From: Echinicola marina | GTDB taxonomy: Bacteria > Bacteroidota > Bacteroidia > Cytophagales > Cyclobacteriaceae | NCBI RefSeq assembly: GCF_020463795.1 | Contig: NZ_CP080025.1 | Coordinates: forward strand, 3,283,501 to 3,347,500 | DNA: 64,000 nt | Reading direction: 5' to 3' | Shown: positions 1 through 8,642 of the stretch, piece after piece | Position numbering within the stretch: the first letter of the stretch is position 1 | How the letters are laid out: each line of letters begins with the position of its first letter | Made by a program: the position numbers and the translations under genes | Notes under the pieces: generated by a model | Told to the model about the DNA's origin: nothing | Database searches by the model: none | What the model saw: only the letters and a program-made list of their open reading frames with translations

Positions 1-2
1 CC

Positions 3-1106
3 GAGGTAGGGTATGAGATGATCATCCTGAGTTTTGGTAGCGGAATGAATATGGAGGATGAGTCTCCTGAAAATTATGCTAAATTCAGGGCGTTGAGAGA
101 ATATGCCAATTCCAAGGGAATCGAACTTGGAGGCTATTCCCTGCTTTCCAGCCGTTGGATAAGTGAAGAAGTGGATGTAATCAACCCAAAAACAGGCAAG
201 CGTGGCGGGATGATTTTTGGTTCTTCTCCTTGCCTGAGCAGCGAATGGGGCTATGATTATTTCCGCAAGATCAAAAGGTTCTTTAATGAAACAGGGATGC
301 AGGTTTTTGAGAATGATGGATCCTATCCAGGCAATGTATGCGCATCTACCAGCCATGCCTATCATAACGGGCTAGGTGATTCCCAATGGAAACAGTATGC
401 CCAAATCCAAGGCCTGTACCAATGGATGCGTGCAGAGGGAATTTATATGAATGTGCCGGATTTTTATGTCAATTCGGGTACCAACAAAACCGGAATTGGC
501 TACAGAGAGGTCAATTGGTCACTTCCAAGGGAAAGACACCTGATGCATGGTCGCCTGAATATTTATGATGGACTCTGGGACCGTATACCAAGTATGTGTT
601 GGACTTTTGTACCCCTTACTCAGTATCATGGTGGAGGAGCAGAAGCTACCTTAGAACCTTTGAAAGATCATTTGCAGGATTATGAAAATCATATGATGCA
701 AAATTATGGTTCGGGAGTTCAGGCTTGTTATCGAGGACCGCGACTATACGATGCTCCTGAAACCAAAGCCCTGGTAAAAGAGGTCATTGGTTGGTATAAA
801 CAATACCGTGAAATACTCAATAGTGATTTGATCCATTTGCGCCGGCCTTCTGGAAAGGATTGGGATGGTTTTATGCATGCCAACCCTGAATTGAAAGAAA
901 AGGGATTGGCCATGTTTTTCAATCCTACCGAAGAGGATATGAAGCGAAAAATCAAACTCCCACTTTATTATACAGGCTTAAGAGATACTGCTGAGGTGCG
1001 CATAAAGGAGGGAACCGTTAAAAGCTATAAGTTGGCCCGGGACTATTCCATTGAGGTAGACCTTACTATTCCAGCCAATTCTTATACTTGGTTGGTTATT
1101 GAATGA
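3..1106 (+). CDS. Alpha-galactosidase-like glycoside hydrolase, C-terminal part
   Basis: The reading frame is open from the first bases of the window, so the 5' end lies outside it and the ATG at 18 is probably internal. The visible ~367 residues look like the second half of a TIM-barrel hydrolase of the alpha-galactosidase type. There is a conserved FENDGSYPG segment, where the Asp is a candidate catalytic residue, and a NWSLPRER segment. A beta-rich tail ending in PANSYTWLVIE resembles the C-terminal sandwich of GH36/GH27-like enzymes. It would remove alpha-linked sugars from the glycan handled by the neighbouring sulfatases. The fold assignment is moderately sure; the exact family and substrate are not. 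A hairpin with a T-run follows at 1266-1317. Confidence 0.65.
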   Translation, partial: EVGYEMIILSFGSGMNMEDESPENYAKFRALREYANSKGIELGGYSLLSSRWISEEVDVINPKTGKRGGMIFGSSPCLSSEWGYDYFRKIKRFFNETGMQVFENDGSYPGNVCASTSHAYHNGLGDSQWKQYAQIQGLYQWMRAEGIYMNVPDFYVNSGTNKTGIGYREVNWSLPRERHLMHGRLNIYDGLWDRIPSMCWTFVPLTQYHGGGAEATLEPLKDHLQDYENHMMQNYGSGVQACYRGPRLYDAPETKALVKEVIGWYKQYREILNSDLIHLRRPSGKDWDGFMHANPELKEKGLAMFFNPTEEDMKRKIKLPLYYTGLRDTAEVRIKEGTVKSYKLARDYSIEVDLTIPANSYTWLVIE

Positions 1107-1254
1107 AGAAAAGACAACGGTAATCAATCCAAATTTGTCCGTTCGATCGGTAGCGGATTGTTATTGATAACAGGCTGAAATAGAGAAGGTTTTCCCGGGA
1201 ATGACTGGTCTTTAATTATTAGGGAGGTATGGTAGATGAAGGAAATAGTTTCTG

Positions 1255-1317
1255 TAAAATAGAGGCTGTCCCATCATGGCGTAAATCGACTTACTGATGA
1301 GACAGTCTATTTTTTGT
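1255..1317. terminator. Bidirectional terminator-like hairpin
   Basis: CTGTCCCATCA (1266-1276) pairs with TGATGAGACAG (1295-1305) with one mismatch. On the plus strand it is followed by TCTATTTTTT; on the minus strand by CCTCTATTTTA. It lies between the 3' ends of the hydrolase (+) and the Rnk-like gene (-), so it can serve both. Confidence 0.6.
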
Positions 1318-1325
1318 ATGGTAAT

Positions 1326-1694
1326 TTATTTGACGGATAGCACTTTCAACCTGCGAATTCCGGCTGGCATATTCCAGGAAACTTCCTTCCCTTTTTTTAC
1401 GCCTATCAAAGCAACAGCCAAGGGAGCCAGAAGTGATATTTTTCCTTCTTTGAGATTGGACTGGTTGGGAAGTACTATTTTGGCCTTTATAATATGAGCA
1501 TTGTCCATGTCCTGCACCTCTATCTCCGAGCCGATTTTCACGACGTCTTTGGGGACTTTGTTGTCCTCAACAATTTTACAATTGGCCAATTCTTCCTGTA
1601 ATTGCCGAAGGTCAATGTGAAATCCATTGGTGTTTCCAGAGATGATGATGTTTTTAATGGTTTGATAATCAGATTTTTTTATGATTGGTTTCAT
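1326..1694 (-). CDS. Rnk/GreA-GreB family regulator-like protein
   Basis: This small cytosolic protein (122 aa from the chosen start) resembles Rnk-type regulators and the C-terminal domain of GreA/GreB transcript-cleavage factors. The N-terminal half has MKPIIKKSDYQTIKNII and a polar helical stretch. The C-terminal half has LLAPLAVALIGVKKGKEVSW, the FKBP-like segment that in this family contacts RNA polymerase. Proteins of this type bind RNA polymerase or affect nucleotide metabolism; which applies here is not known. The ATG at 1694 matches the usual N-terminus of the family; an ATG eight codons upstream (1718) is also in frame. It is encoded against the surrounding polysaccharide genes and seems unrelated to them. 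Confidence 0.75.
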   Translation of the reverse strand: MKPIIKKSDYQTIKNIIISGNTNGFHIDLRQLQEELANCKIVEDNKVPKDVVKIGSEIEVQDMDNAHIIKAKIVLPNQSNLKEGKISLLAPLAVALIGVKKGKEVSWNMPAGIRRLKVLSVK

Positions 1695-1793
1695 GATGTT
1701 GAAAATTTTGTAGAACATATGCGTTTAGGACATATTAAAAGCATGTCCCATTAGCCTGGCGTACCAGGTATAACCTTTACTATAAAAGGCAAA

Positions 1794-1820
1794 GCTCTCC
1801 ACTAACAGCTCGTGGAGAGC
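1794..1820 (-). terminator. 9-bp perfect hairpin
   Basis: GCTCTCCAC (1794-1802) pairs perfectly with GTGGAGAGC (1812-1820) around a 9-nt loop. Read on the minus strand it is followed by TTTGCCTTTT, so it may terminate transcription from the small frame at 1966-2139. The tail is weak, so this is tentative. Confidence 0.35.
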
Positions 1821-1965
1821 AGCGTGATAAAGGCCTTGTTACATGAAAACAAAAGAATAACATCCTTGCCTGCAATGCAGGAACGCACTTCGTATGACTT
1901 TATATACTTGGTAGGTTTCAAGATGTTGATGAATTAGTGGGGGGATGTAAAAATGTAAACTTACG

Positions 1966-2139
1966 TTAACGTTTGGCTGTCTTGTCCTGTTGCTTACTAT
2001 TTTTAGAGGTATCAGGAACAAGGTCAAAAAGGTACTGGGGGTCGATGTCCGGATCAGTCAGATAACAGACAGGAGATGCAAAAGGCTTTATCCTAGCTTT
2101 GTTGTTAGCAGTTGCTGTATGTTTGTTTGCTGATTTCAC
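1966..2139 (-). CDS. Small hypothetical protein (57 aa, GTG start)
   Basis: This frame is read from a GTG at 2139 to TAA at 1966. The product has a basic, polar N-terminus, then a core with KPFASPVCYL followed by TDPDIDPQYLFDLVPD, and a charged tail ending KTAKR. The ordered core and its codon choices look like real coding sequence rather than noise. The SP-x-C followed by DxDPxY pattern recalls short conserved proteins of unknown function. No ATG is available; translation could start elsewhere or the frame could be a gene remnant. No function is claimed. Confidence 0.4.
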   Translation of the reverse strand: MKSANKHTATANNKARIKPFASPVCYLTDPDIDPQYLFDLVPDTSKNSKQQDKTAKR

Positions 2140-2888
2140 TTTACGATAGATCCTATTATTAAAGGTCTAACGTAAAATTCACTTTCTGGTTTAAAATTTC
2201 CTTTTTCTTTAAGAACAAAGTCGCTTATAATATAGATGATCTTCCTGATAAGTGATCTCTATTTATAATTTATTAAGTATACAGGTTTTTGAAACAGAGA
2301 AGGGCAAGGGAAAGTTGGAAACATCTGTTGCATAGGCTATATTTAAATCTCTCCCTACCCGGTCCCCAAATGTGTAAATGCAAAAAAAATGAAGCATGAA
2401 GAGACTTGTTTTTTGTTTGGACATTGATCTGTAATGGCCAAATTCAAGATGGATTAGCACATATGTTCAGTGCTTGATATGGATGTTTGTTTGGCTTGTG
2501 GTGCTATTTGAAGTATAATTGCTAACCGTTGACGAATTTTTCATATTAGAAATGGACAAGTAAATTTAATTTTGAAGAATGTGATTGTTCACAAAAATGC
2601 CAGTAGAGAAGGTAAGGAAAATGTTTCCCATACTACTTGCAGCTTAGGATTTAATTCTAGGACAGGTGAAGGGAAGACTTTTATGGCTGTGCAATTGGAT
2701 GAAGCGTTTGGTGTTGGAAACGAAATCATATTGGAAAGTATCAGTGAATGATTGACCCAGGTAATATGAAGGAAGCGTTAGGGTTTCACTTTGATGGTTT
2801 TGACGGAGATAGACCGTACTTCTTGTGCTTGGATATTTTTGTTTTTTGGTATTGAAAAAAGGAAACAGTAAACTCAAAATAATAGATT

Positions 2889-4406
2889 ATGAATTTAAAA
2901 AGCAGGTTCTTCTCTTCTATGATCAGGGGAGCATTTCTGATTTTAGCTAGCATGGTTTCACTGACGACCATGGCCCAAAAGAAATCATCCAAACCCAATA
3001 TTCTACTGCTCTTGGTGGATGACCTTAAACCTAATTTAGGTGTTTATGGAGATCCCGTAGCGATCAGTCCCAATGTGGATAAATTGGCCAATAGCGGGAT
3101 GCGATTTGATATGGCTTATTGTAACCAAGCAGTATGTGTTTCTTCCCGGTACAATTTGCTTTTGGGCTCTAGGTCCACAAGTACTGGGCTGTACAATTTT
3201 GGTAAGGAATTTAGGGATGTGATCCCTGATGCGGTCACCATGCCACAATATTTTATGAATGCCGGTTACCACACCGAATCCATGGGCAAGGTTTATCATG
3301 TTGGACATGGCAATACCAATGACAAAGCCTCCTGGACTGTGCCTCACTGGAAGGAAAAGGTGATCGAATACTTAGATCCAGCAAGTACCAATGGCAAGCT
3401 GACCCGTGAAGAGGCTTTCTTCGAAAATACCAGAATGTATATTGAAGACACGCCAAAGAACCATGAACTGCCAAGAGGAGCAGCTTGGGAAAGCCCTGAT
3501 GTGGTAGATGAGGGCTATGCTGATGGTCGTGTGGCGAGGCATGCCATTGATCGTTTGAGGGAATTGAGCAAAAATCCTGAGCAGCCATTTTTTATGGCCG
3601 TGGGTTTTGCGAGACCACATTTGCCTTTTAGTGCCCCGAAGAAATATTGGGATATGTATAATCCAGATGAACTTCCTATGCCGGAATTTGAAGAAGGACC
3701 GGATGGAGCACCAGGTTTTGCAGTAAAACGAAAAGGTGAAATCGTACAGTTTTTCCCTATTCCAACAAAAGAAGATATTTATGAAGAGGATCTAAAACGC
3801 AAGTTGATCCATGGTTATTATGCCAGTCTGAGTTATATGGATGCCCAATTGGGAAAAGTGGTAGATGAATTGAAGCGTTTGAATATGGATGAAAATACCA
3901 TTATTGTACTTTGGGGCGACCATGGGTGGCATTTGGGTGACCATGGTATTTGGACCAAACACACCAATTATGAACAAGCCAATCATATTCCTTTGGTTTT
4001 TGTGGCACCAGGCGTTACCAAGGCAGGAAGCGCCACCAAACAGTTGGCGGAGACTGTGGATATTTTTCCTACATTGGCAGATTTGGCAGGACTGGAGAGG
4101 CCAGAAGGACCTCAGCCAATCGATGGTATCAGTTTGAAGCCAAGCTTACTGGATGGATCTAAAATGATAAAGGACCATGCTTATCATGCCTTTGAAATGG
4201 GAGGAAATATGGGGGAAGCTATCAGGACCGAGCAATATAGGATGGTGAGATGGACGAACCTGAGAAGTGGAAAAGTGGTTTATGAGCTATATGATTATTT
4301 TAATGATCCAGGGGAAAAGAAAAACATAGCTGAAGACAAACCTGAAATTGTAGAGGAATTGGTAGCGAAACTGAAAAAATATCCAAAGGCAAAGAGACTT
4401 CCCTAA
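2889..4406 (+). CDS. S1 sulfatase, iduronate-2-sulfatase-like
   Basis: A secreted sulfate-ester hydrolase of 505 aa with a signal peptide ending near residue 30 (TTMAQ). The alkaline-phosphatase-fold core begins with NILLLLVDDLKP (metal-binding DD at 44-45). The active-site Cys is C83 in AVCVSSRYNLLLGSR; later come RPHLPFSAP and WGDHGWHLGDHG, the second metal/substrate region. Overall similarity is to the iduronate-2-sulfatase group (SulfAtlas S1_7-like). The formylglycine motif is unusual: C-V-S-S-R has Ser where Pro (or Ala) is normal. The rest of the active site is intact, so activity is still likely. It would remove sulfate from the glycan in the periplasm or outside. A terminator follows and a second sulfatase starts 143 bp downstream. 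Confidence 0.92.
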   Translation: MNLKSRFFSSMIRGAFLILASMVSLTTMAQKKSSKPNILLLLVDDLKPNLGVYGDPVAISPNVDKLANSGMRFDMAYCNQAVCVSSRYNLLLGSRSTSTGLYNFGKEFRDVIPDAVTMPQYFMNAGYHTESMGKVYHVGHGNTNDKASWTVPHWKEKVIEYLDPASTNGKLTREEAFFENTRMYIEDTPKNHELPRGAAWESPDVVDEGYADGRVARHAIDRLRELSKNPEQPFFMAVGFARPHLPFSAPKKYWDMYNPDELPMPEFEEGPDGAPGFAVKRKGEIVQFFPIPTKEDIYEEDLKRKLIHGYYASLSYMDAQLGKVVDELKRLNMDENTIIVLWGDHGWHLGDHGIWTKHTNYEQANHIPLVFVAPGVTKAGSATKQLAETVDIFPTLADLAGLERPEGPQPIDGISLKPSLLDGSKMIKDHAYHAFEMGGNMGEAIRTEQYRMVRWTNLRSGKVVYELYDYFNDPGEKKNIAEDKPEIVEELVAKLKKYPKAKRLP

Positions 4407-4436
4407 ACAATCATAAAATCAAAATAAAGTAATTCA

Positions 4437-4473
4437 ATAGCCAGCTACATTTGATGTGTAGCTGGCTATTTCA
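4437..4473 (+). terminator. Rho-independent terminator after first sulfatase
   Basis: ATAGCCAGCTACA (4437-4449) pairs perfectly with TGTAGCTGGCTAT (4457-4469), followed by TTTC. It separates the two plus-strand sulfatases, so the second probably has its own promoter or relies on read-through. Confidence 0.75.
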
Positions 4474-4548
4474 TTGTTAATTACTGGTTTATTGATAACT
4501 TGGAATATTGATTGTTTTGATGTGACGATCCCTAAACCCAAGGTAATT

Positions 4549-6165
4549 ATGAAAAAAATGCTTCTTCCATTGGGCTTGCTGTTTATTATTGGTCTTTGGA
4601 GCTATGTCCAAAAGGATCGGAGCAAGCCAGTAACCCAACCCAATATATTATTTGCCATCATGGATGATGTTACTTATAAGCATATGGGTGCATATGGCTG
4701 TGACTGGGTGAATACCCCCAATTTTGATCGGATAGCCGCAGAGGGAATACTTTTCAATAATGCCTATACTCCCAATGCAAAATGTGCCCCTTCCCGGTCC
4801 AATATCCTGACGGGCAGGAATTCCTGGCAATTGGAAGAAGCTGCCAACCACTGGTCGTATTTTCCCACTAAGTTTAAAACCTTTGCAGAAGTCTTAGATG
4901 AACATGATTACCATGTAGGCTATACAGGAAAGGGCTGGGCACCAGGCAAGGCAAAAAACAAAGATGGGAGTGCAAGGAACCTTTTGGTCAACAATTACAG
5001 CCAAATCAAGACAACCCCACCGACTCCTCAAATCAGTAATGTAGATTATGCAGCCAATTTTAAGGCCTTTTTAGATGATAATCGTGAGGGGGAGCCATTC
5101 TTTTTTTGGTATGGTGGTTTGGAACCTCATAGAGGCTATGCCTATGGATCAGGAATTGCCAAGGGAGGTAAATCGCTTGTTGAGCTTAAGGATGAGGAGA
5201 TCTTTGGTTTTTGGCCCGTTAAGGATTCAGTGAAGACAGATTTGCTGGATTATGCTTTTGAGATAGAATATTTCGATAAACAGTTGGGCAAGATGATAGC
5301 AGAGCTTGAAGCAAGAGGTGAACTCGACAATACCATCGTAGTAGTGACTGCAGATAATGGAATGCCTTTTCCAAGAGTGAAAGGGCAGGAATACGAGTAT
5401 AGCAATCACCTTCCTTTGGCGATCTGCTGGGGAAATGGAATTTCAACTAAAGGGCGAAAAATAGACGACTTTATCAGCTTTATTGACTTTGCACCTACAT
5501 TTTTGGAATTGGCAGGAATAAAGGAAAAGGACAGTGGCATGCAGCCTATTACCGGAAGTAGTTTTACGGATATTTTGTCTTCTGAGGAGCCAAATATGGT
5601 TGATTCAAAAAGAAACCATGTTTTAATAGGGAAGGAAAGGCATGATGTAGGCAGGCCTGATGATCAGGGCTATCCCATTAGGGGGATTGTCCAAGAAAAT
5701 TTCCTTTACCTGAAGAATTTTGAGCCAGTTAGATGGCCGGCAGGGAATCCTGAAACTGGATATTTGAATACAGACGGTAGCCCTACCAAAACAGTATGTA
5801 TCAATTCCATTTATAAAGAGAGTACATTTGATTATTGGGCATGGTCGTTTGGAAAACGCCCGGCTGAAGAACTCTATAATATCAAAGAAGATCCGGATTG
5901 TCTGAATAATTTAGCGTTTAGCGGTCAATTTGAGAAAGTAAAGGAAAAGCTGAAAAAGAGCCTGTTCAAGAAGTTAAAAGACCAAGGAGATCCCAGAATG
6001 TTTGGCAATGGAGCTGTTTTTGATCATTACCAATATGCGGATCAAAGTGGGGCAGACTTTTATTCAAGGTATATGAAAGGGGAGAAATTAAAGGCCGGTT
6101 GGGTGAATGAAAGTGATTTTCAGGATATAAGGAAGGTCAAAACTTATAAAGAAGCAAATCCTTGA
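4549..6165 (+). CDS. S1 sulfatase, N-sulfoglucosamine-sulfohydrolase-like
   Basis: A 538-aa sulfatase. The ATG at 4549 is chosen because it begins a Lys-rich signal peptide (MKKMLLPLG); an in-frame ATG at 4474 would add an implausible 25 residues. Key sites are the metal-binding MDD near residue 39, the canonical formylglycine motif CAPSR with C79 followed by SNILTGR, and VVVTADNGMPFPR, the distal metal site. Similarity is to the heparan N-sulfatase-like group (S1_8-like), whose bacterial members act on varied sulfated glycans, so the human substrate should not be assumed. It likely removes a different sulfate from the one attacked by the upstream enzyme. It converges with the araC gene at 6192. 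Confidence 0.9.
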   Translation: MKKMLLPLGLLFIIGLWSYVQKDRSKPVTQPNILFAIMDDVTYKHMGAYGCDWVNTPNFDRIAAEGILFNNAYTPNAKCAPSRSNILTGRNSWQLEEAANHWSYFPTKFKTFAEVLDEHDYHVGYTGKGWAPGKAKNKDGSARNLLVNNYSQIKTTPPTPQISNVDYAANFKAFLDDNREGEPFFFWYGGLEPHRGYAYGSGIAKGGKSLVELKDEEIFGFWPVKDSVKTDLLDYAFEIEYFDKQLGKMIAELEARGELDNTIVVVTADNGMPFPRVKGQEYEYSNHLPLAICWGNGISTKGRKIDDFISFIDFAPTFLELAGIKEKDSGMQPITGSSFTDILSSEEPNMVDSKRNHVLIGKERHDVGRPDDQGYPIRGIVQENFLYLKNFEPVRWPAGNPETGYLNTDGSPTKTVCINSIYKESTFDYWAWSFGKRPAEELYNIKEDPDCLNNLAFSGQFEKVKEKLKKSLFKKLKDQGDPRMFGNGAVFDHYQYADQSGADFYSRYMKGEKLKAGWVNESDFQDIRKVKTYKEANP

Positions 6166-6185
6166 TTTCGCAGTTTTGCTAATAT

Positions 6186-6207
6186 CACCTATCAAAGGTG
6201 GCTTTTT
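6186..6207 (+). terminator. Weak terminator overlapping the araC 3' end
   Basis: CACCT (6186-6190) pairs with AGGTG (6196-6200), then GCTTTTTC. The stem is short and overlaps the last codons of the convergent araC gene, so support is limited. Confidence 0.35.
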
Positions 6208-7070
6208 CTGTAGAAATTGGGGGCATAACCCATGTGTTTTTTGAACAAGCGAGAAAAATAATAAGCGTCTTCAAAGCCTAATTGTGAGGAGATCCTTTTG
6301 AGTGTCCAGTCAGTGAATTGCAGGTATTGACAGGCTTTTTGGATTTTGAGGTGATTAAAATAATTGATGGGGGTATAGCCAGTCTTTTGTTTGAATGTGT
6401 AAGAAAAATGAGAAATTGACAATTGTGCTTGTTTGGCCATTTCCTCCAAGGTCAGAAGGTTTTCCACATTTTCCTTCATGTATTCAATGGCTTTTTCAAT
6501 CTCTTCTTTTTTTGGAGAAGCTTCTTCCAAGAGGAGCTTTTTGGGGTAAACCAAAGAGAAAAAAATCTGTTGTAGAAGAGGAAGTACATTGATCAGATTT
6601 TCTTTTCCATATCCGGATTCCAATAGATTGATAATTTGATGAAAGAGTTTTGCACGGGCATCCACATAAGGAGAGTGTTGGACGTAGCTATCCTTTTTTT
6701 GGATGAGCATATTATTGAATTCTGGTGCAAGTGTCCCTTTATAATGAATCCAATAAATACTCCAAGGTAAGTGTTCATCAGCGGCAAAGGAGTTTGGGAT
6801 ACCTTCAGGAATGATCAGGTAGTCATGCGGATTGATCAGGAAGTGCTCATTATTGATAGAGGCTGTCCCTTTACCTTCGATACAATAGATCAATATATTT
6901 TCGTTTGCTCCCTTTGGTCGCTTTCTGAAGTGGTGTTGCGCGCGGGGGTAATAACCAATATCCGTAAGGTACAAGGAAGACAAGATGGGGTCTTCCTTGC
7001 AAAACTTACGAATGTCATTGGGAAGCACCAGGGCTCTTTGGCCCTTGAATCCTTCTCTTTTTTTGGTCAT
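6192..7070 (-). CDS. AraC/XylS-family transcriptional regulator
   Basis: A 292-aa cytosolic regulator. The N-terminal ~150 residues form a cupin-like sensor region (INPHDYLIIPEGIPNSF). The C-terminal ~100 residues carry the double helix-turn-helix: LTLEEMAKQAQLSISHFSYTF, then the classical AraC signature ISSQLGFEDAYYFSRLFKK. It probably senses a sugar released from the glycan and activates nearby operons. It is the third gene of a minus-strand set (GH2 8643-11882, sulfatase 7098-8627, this gene), starting 27 bp after the sulfatase stop, so it may activate its own operon. The locus also has an ECF sigma/FecR pair, giving two separate regulatory inputs. Confidence 0.92.
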   Translation of the reverse strand: MTKKREGFKGQRALVLPNDIRKFCKEDPILSSLYLTDIGYYPRAQHHFRKRPKGANENILIYCIEGKGTASINNEHFLINPHDYLIIPEGIPNSFAADEHLPWSIYWIHYKGTLAPEFNNMLIQKKDSYVQHSPYVDARAKLFHQIINLLESGYGKENLINVLPLLQQIFFSLVYPKKLLLEEASPKKEEIEKAIEYMKENVENLLTLEEMAKQAQLSISHFSYTFKQKTGYTPINYFNHLKIQKACQYLQFTDWTLKRISSQLGFEDAYYFSRLFKKHMGYAPNFYRKSHL

Positions 7071-7097
7071 ATTTCTAGGGGTTTGGCCATACTGTAC

Positions 7098-8627
7098 CTA
7101 ATCCTTCTTGTAGTTTCCGTATTTTCCTTTCATTCCCTGCAACCAGTTTTCTCGAAGGGATTGCATTTCTTGGGCCCTAAGACTATCCTGTTCGATAAGA
7201 TTTTGTCTTTCTCCCGGGTCAGCTTCCAAATTGTAAAGCGCCACTTTACCTGGATGGGCACCTAGCATAATTTGGCTAGTAATGGGCCTGTTTTTAGGGT
7301 TATAATCATTGGCAAAAACCAGTTTGTAGTTTTGGTCAATGACAGCCCATTGGTTTCCGAATTGAAAGAATAAAGGGTCTTTAGCGGACTTTGATGCTTT
7401 GTTCTCTTTAATAGGGGCAATCAAGCTACTGCCATCAAGTGCAGCATCTTTCGGAATGTCAATGCCAGCAGCTTCCATAAAGGTAGGGAAAATATCCAGT
7501 GTGGATACCCGGTGGTTATAGTCTTTTTCTTTGGGGAGTCCATTTGGCCATGAAAGGATCATGGGTACGCGGATGCCGCCTTCATGCATGGTATATTTGC
7601 TGCCCGAAAGAGGCAGGTTGTTGGCGCCGGCCAAAGGCTCACCTCCATTGTCAGAGACCAAAAGAATCATGGTGTTTTCCATGTTTCCAGCAGCTTCCAA
7701 TGCATCCAAAAGACGACCAATATTATCATCCAAACAGTTCAAATTGGCCAGGAAGTATTTTCTCATTTCTTCATCTGAGATTTTGCCTACCTGTGTATAA
7801 TCCCAGTAGTATTCTTTGTATTTACCATAACTGCTGTCATAGTTGGCCACTTTTTTTACATTCCATTTTTTGAGGTATTCGTCTGGCACTTCATGGATCA
7901 GGTGGTGAACAGCATTATAGGAAAGGTCCAAGAAAAATGGTCCATCATTGTTTTTATTGATAAATTCAATGGCCTTATCCGTGAAAAGCTCGGTGCTATA
8001 GGTGTCTTCAAAGCTGGTTTTGGTGCTATCCACAAAGAGTCTGCCCAATGACTCACTGGTTCCATAAGGGTCAGGGGTGCTTATTTCTGTTTTTTCGTCC
8101 AATAGGAAATAGTCATGTGCGTGGGCACTGAATCCAACAAAGGACTGATAGCCATGTTGCAGAGGAAATTCCCTTACTTGTGCATTGTGGTAATTGGTGC
8201 CAAAATCACTTTTGCCAATTTTAGCGGTGGTATATCCTGCTTTTTGGAGCACTTCCGCAATGGTATTTACATTGTGAGGAAGCCCAGAGGCCCAAGCCAT
8301 CTTAGGATCCCATTTTTCCTGGTATTGGCCGGTGTAGATTGCGGCCCTGGACGGACTGCATACAGGTGCAGTTACATAGGCATTGTAGAAGAGCACACCA
8401 TTGTCAGCGATCCTGTCCATATTGGGGGTTTCGCAGTATTTGGATACGTGATCATAAGCACTGAGGTCGGCATATCCTTGGTCATCGGTTACGATGAGGA
8501 TGATGTTGGGTTGTTTTTTATCTACAGCCATGGCTGTTTCTTTTTGCCCGCATGAGCCTAATAATGTCCCCAGTCCAATTATGGAGAAAAGGGAGAGGAT
8601 AGGTTTTATTAATATCTTTTTTTTCAT
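7098..8627 (-). CDS. S1 sulfatase lipoprotein (arylsulfatase-like)
   Basis: A 509-aa sulfatase anchored as a lipoprotein: lipobox LLGSC with C26. The sulfatase core follows, with NIILIVTDDQGYADLS (DD at 48-49), formylglycine motif CSPSR at C90 followed by AAIYTG, and VSDNGGEPLAGANNLPLSGSK near the second metal site. Membrane anchoring suggests it faces the periplasm or cell surface and acts on oligosaccharides. It lies only 15 bp after the GH2 gene and before araC in one minus-strand operon, so desulfation is coupled to GH2 cleavage. The S1 subfamily was not assigned with confidence. Confidence 0.92.
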   Translation of the reverse strand: MKKKILIKPILSLFSIIGLGTLLGSCGQKETAMAVDKKQPNIILIVTDDQGYADLSAYDHVSKYCETPNMDRIADNGVLFYNAYVTAPVCSPSRAAIYTGQYQEKWDPKMAWASGLPHNVNTIAEVLQKAGYTTAKIGKSDFGTNYHNAQVREFPLQHGYQSFVGFSAHAHDYFLLDEKTEISTPDPYGTSESLGRLFVDSTKTSFEDTYSTELFTDKAIEFINKNNDGPFFLDLSYNAVHHLIHEVPDEYLKKWNVKKVANYDSSYGKYKEYYWDYTQVGKISDEEMRKYFLANLNCLDDNIGRLLDALEAAGNMENTMILLVSDNGGEPLAGANNLPLSGSKYTMHEGGIRVPMILSWPNGLPKEKDYNHRVSTLDIFPTFMEAAGIDIPKDAALDGSSLIAPIKENKASKSAKDPLFFQFGNQWAVIDQNYKLVFANDYNPKNRPITSQIMLGAHPGKVALYNLEADPGERQNLIEQDSLRAQEMQSLRENWLQGMKGKYGNYKKD

Positions 8628-8642
8628 TGTTATTGTTTAAGT

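Larger units (their letters stand above)
1719..2888. other. 1.17-kb gap before the first sulfatase
   Basis: The gap is AT-rich. It holds a 9-bp perfect hairpin (1794-1820) and one credible small minus-strand reading frame (1966-2139). The remaining short open frames have no family resemblance. No promoter match to the Bacteroidota consensus (TTG / TAnnTTTG) stood out just before the sulfatase at 2889. Confidence 0.5.

Noticed and set aside
1839-2027. 62-codon minus-strand open frame
   Set aside because: It overlaps the more protein-like frame at 1966-2139 and shows no protein-like composition.
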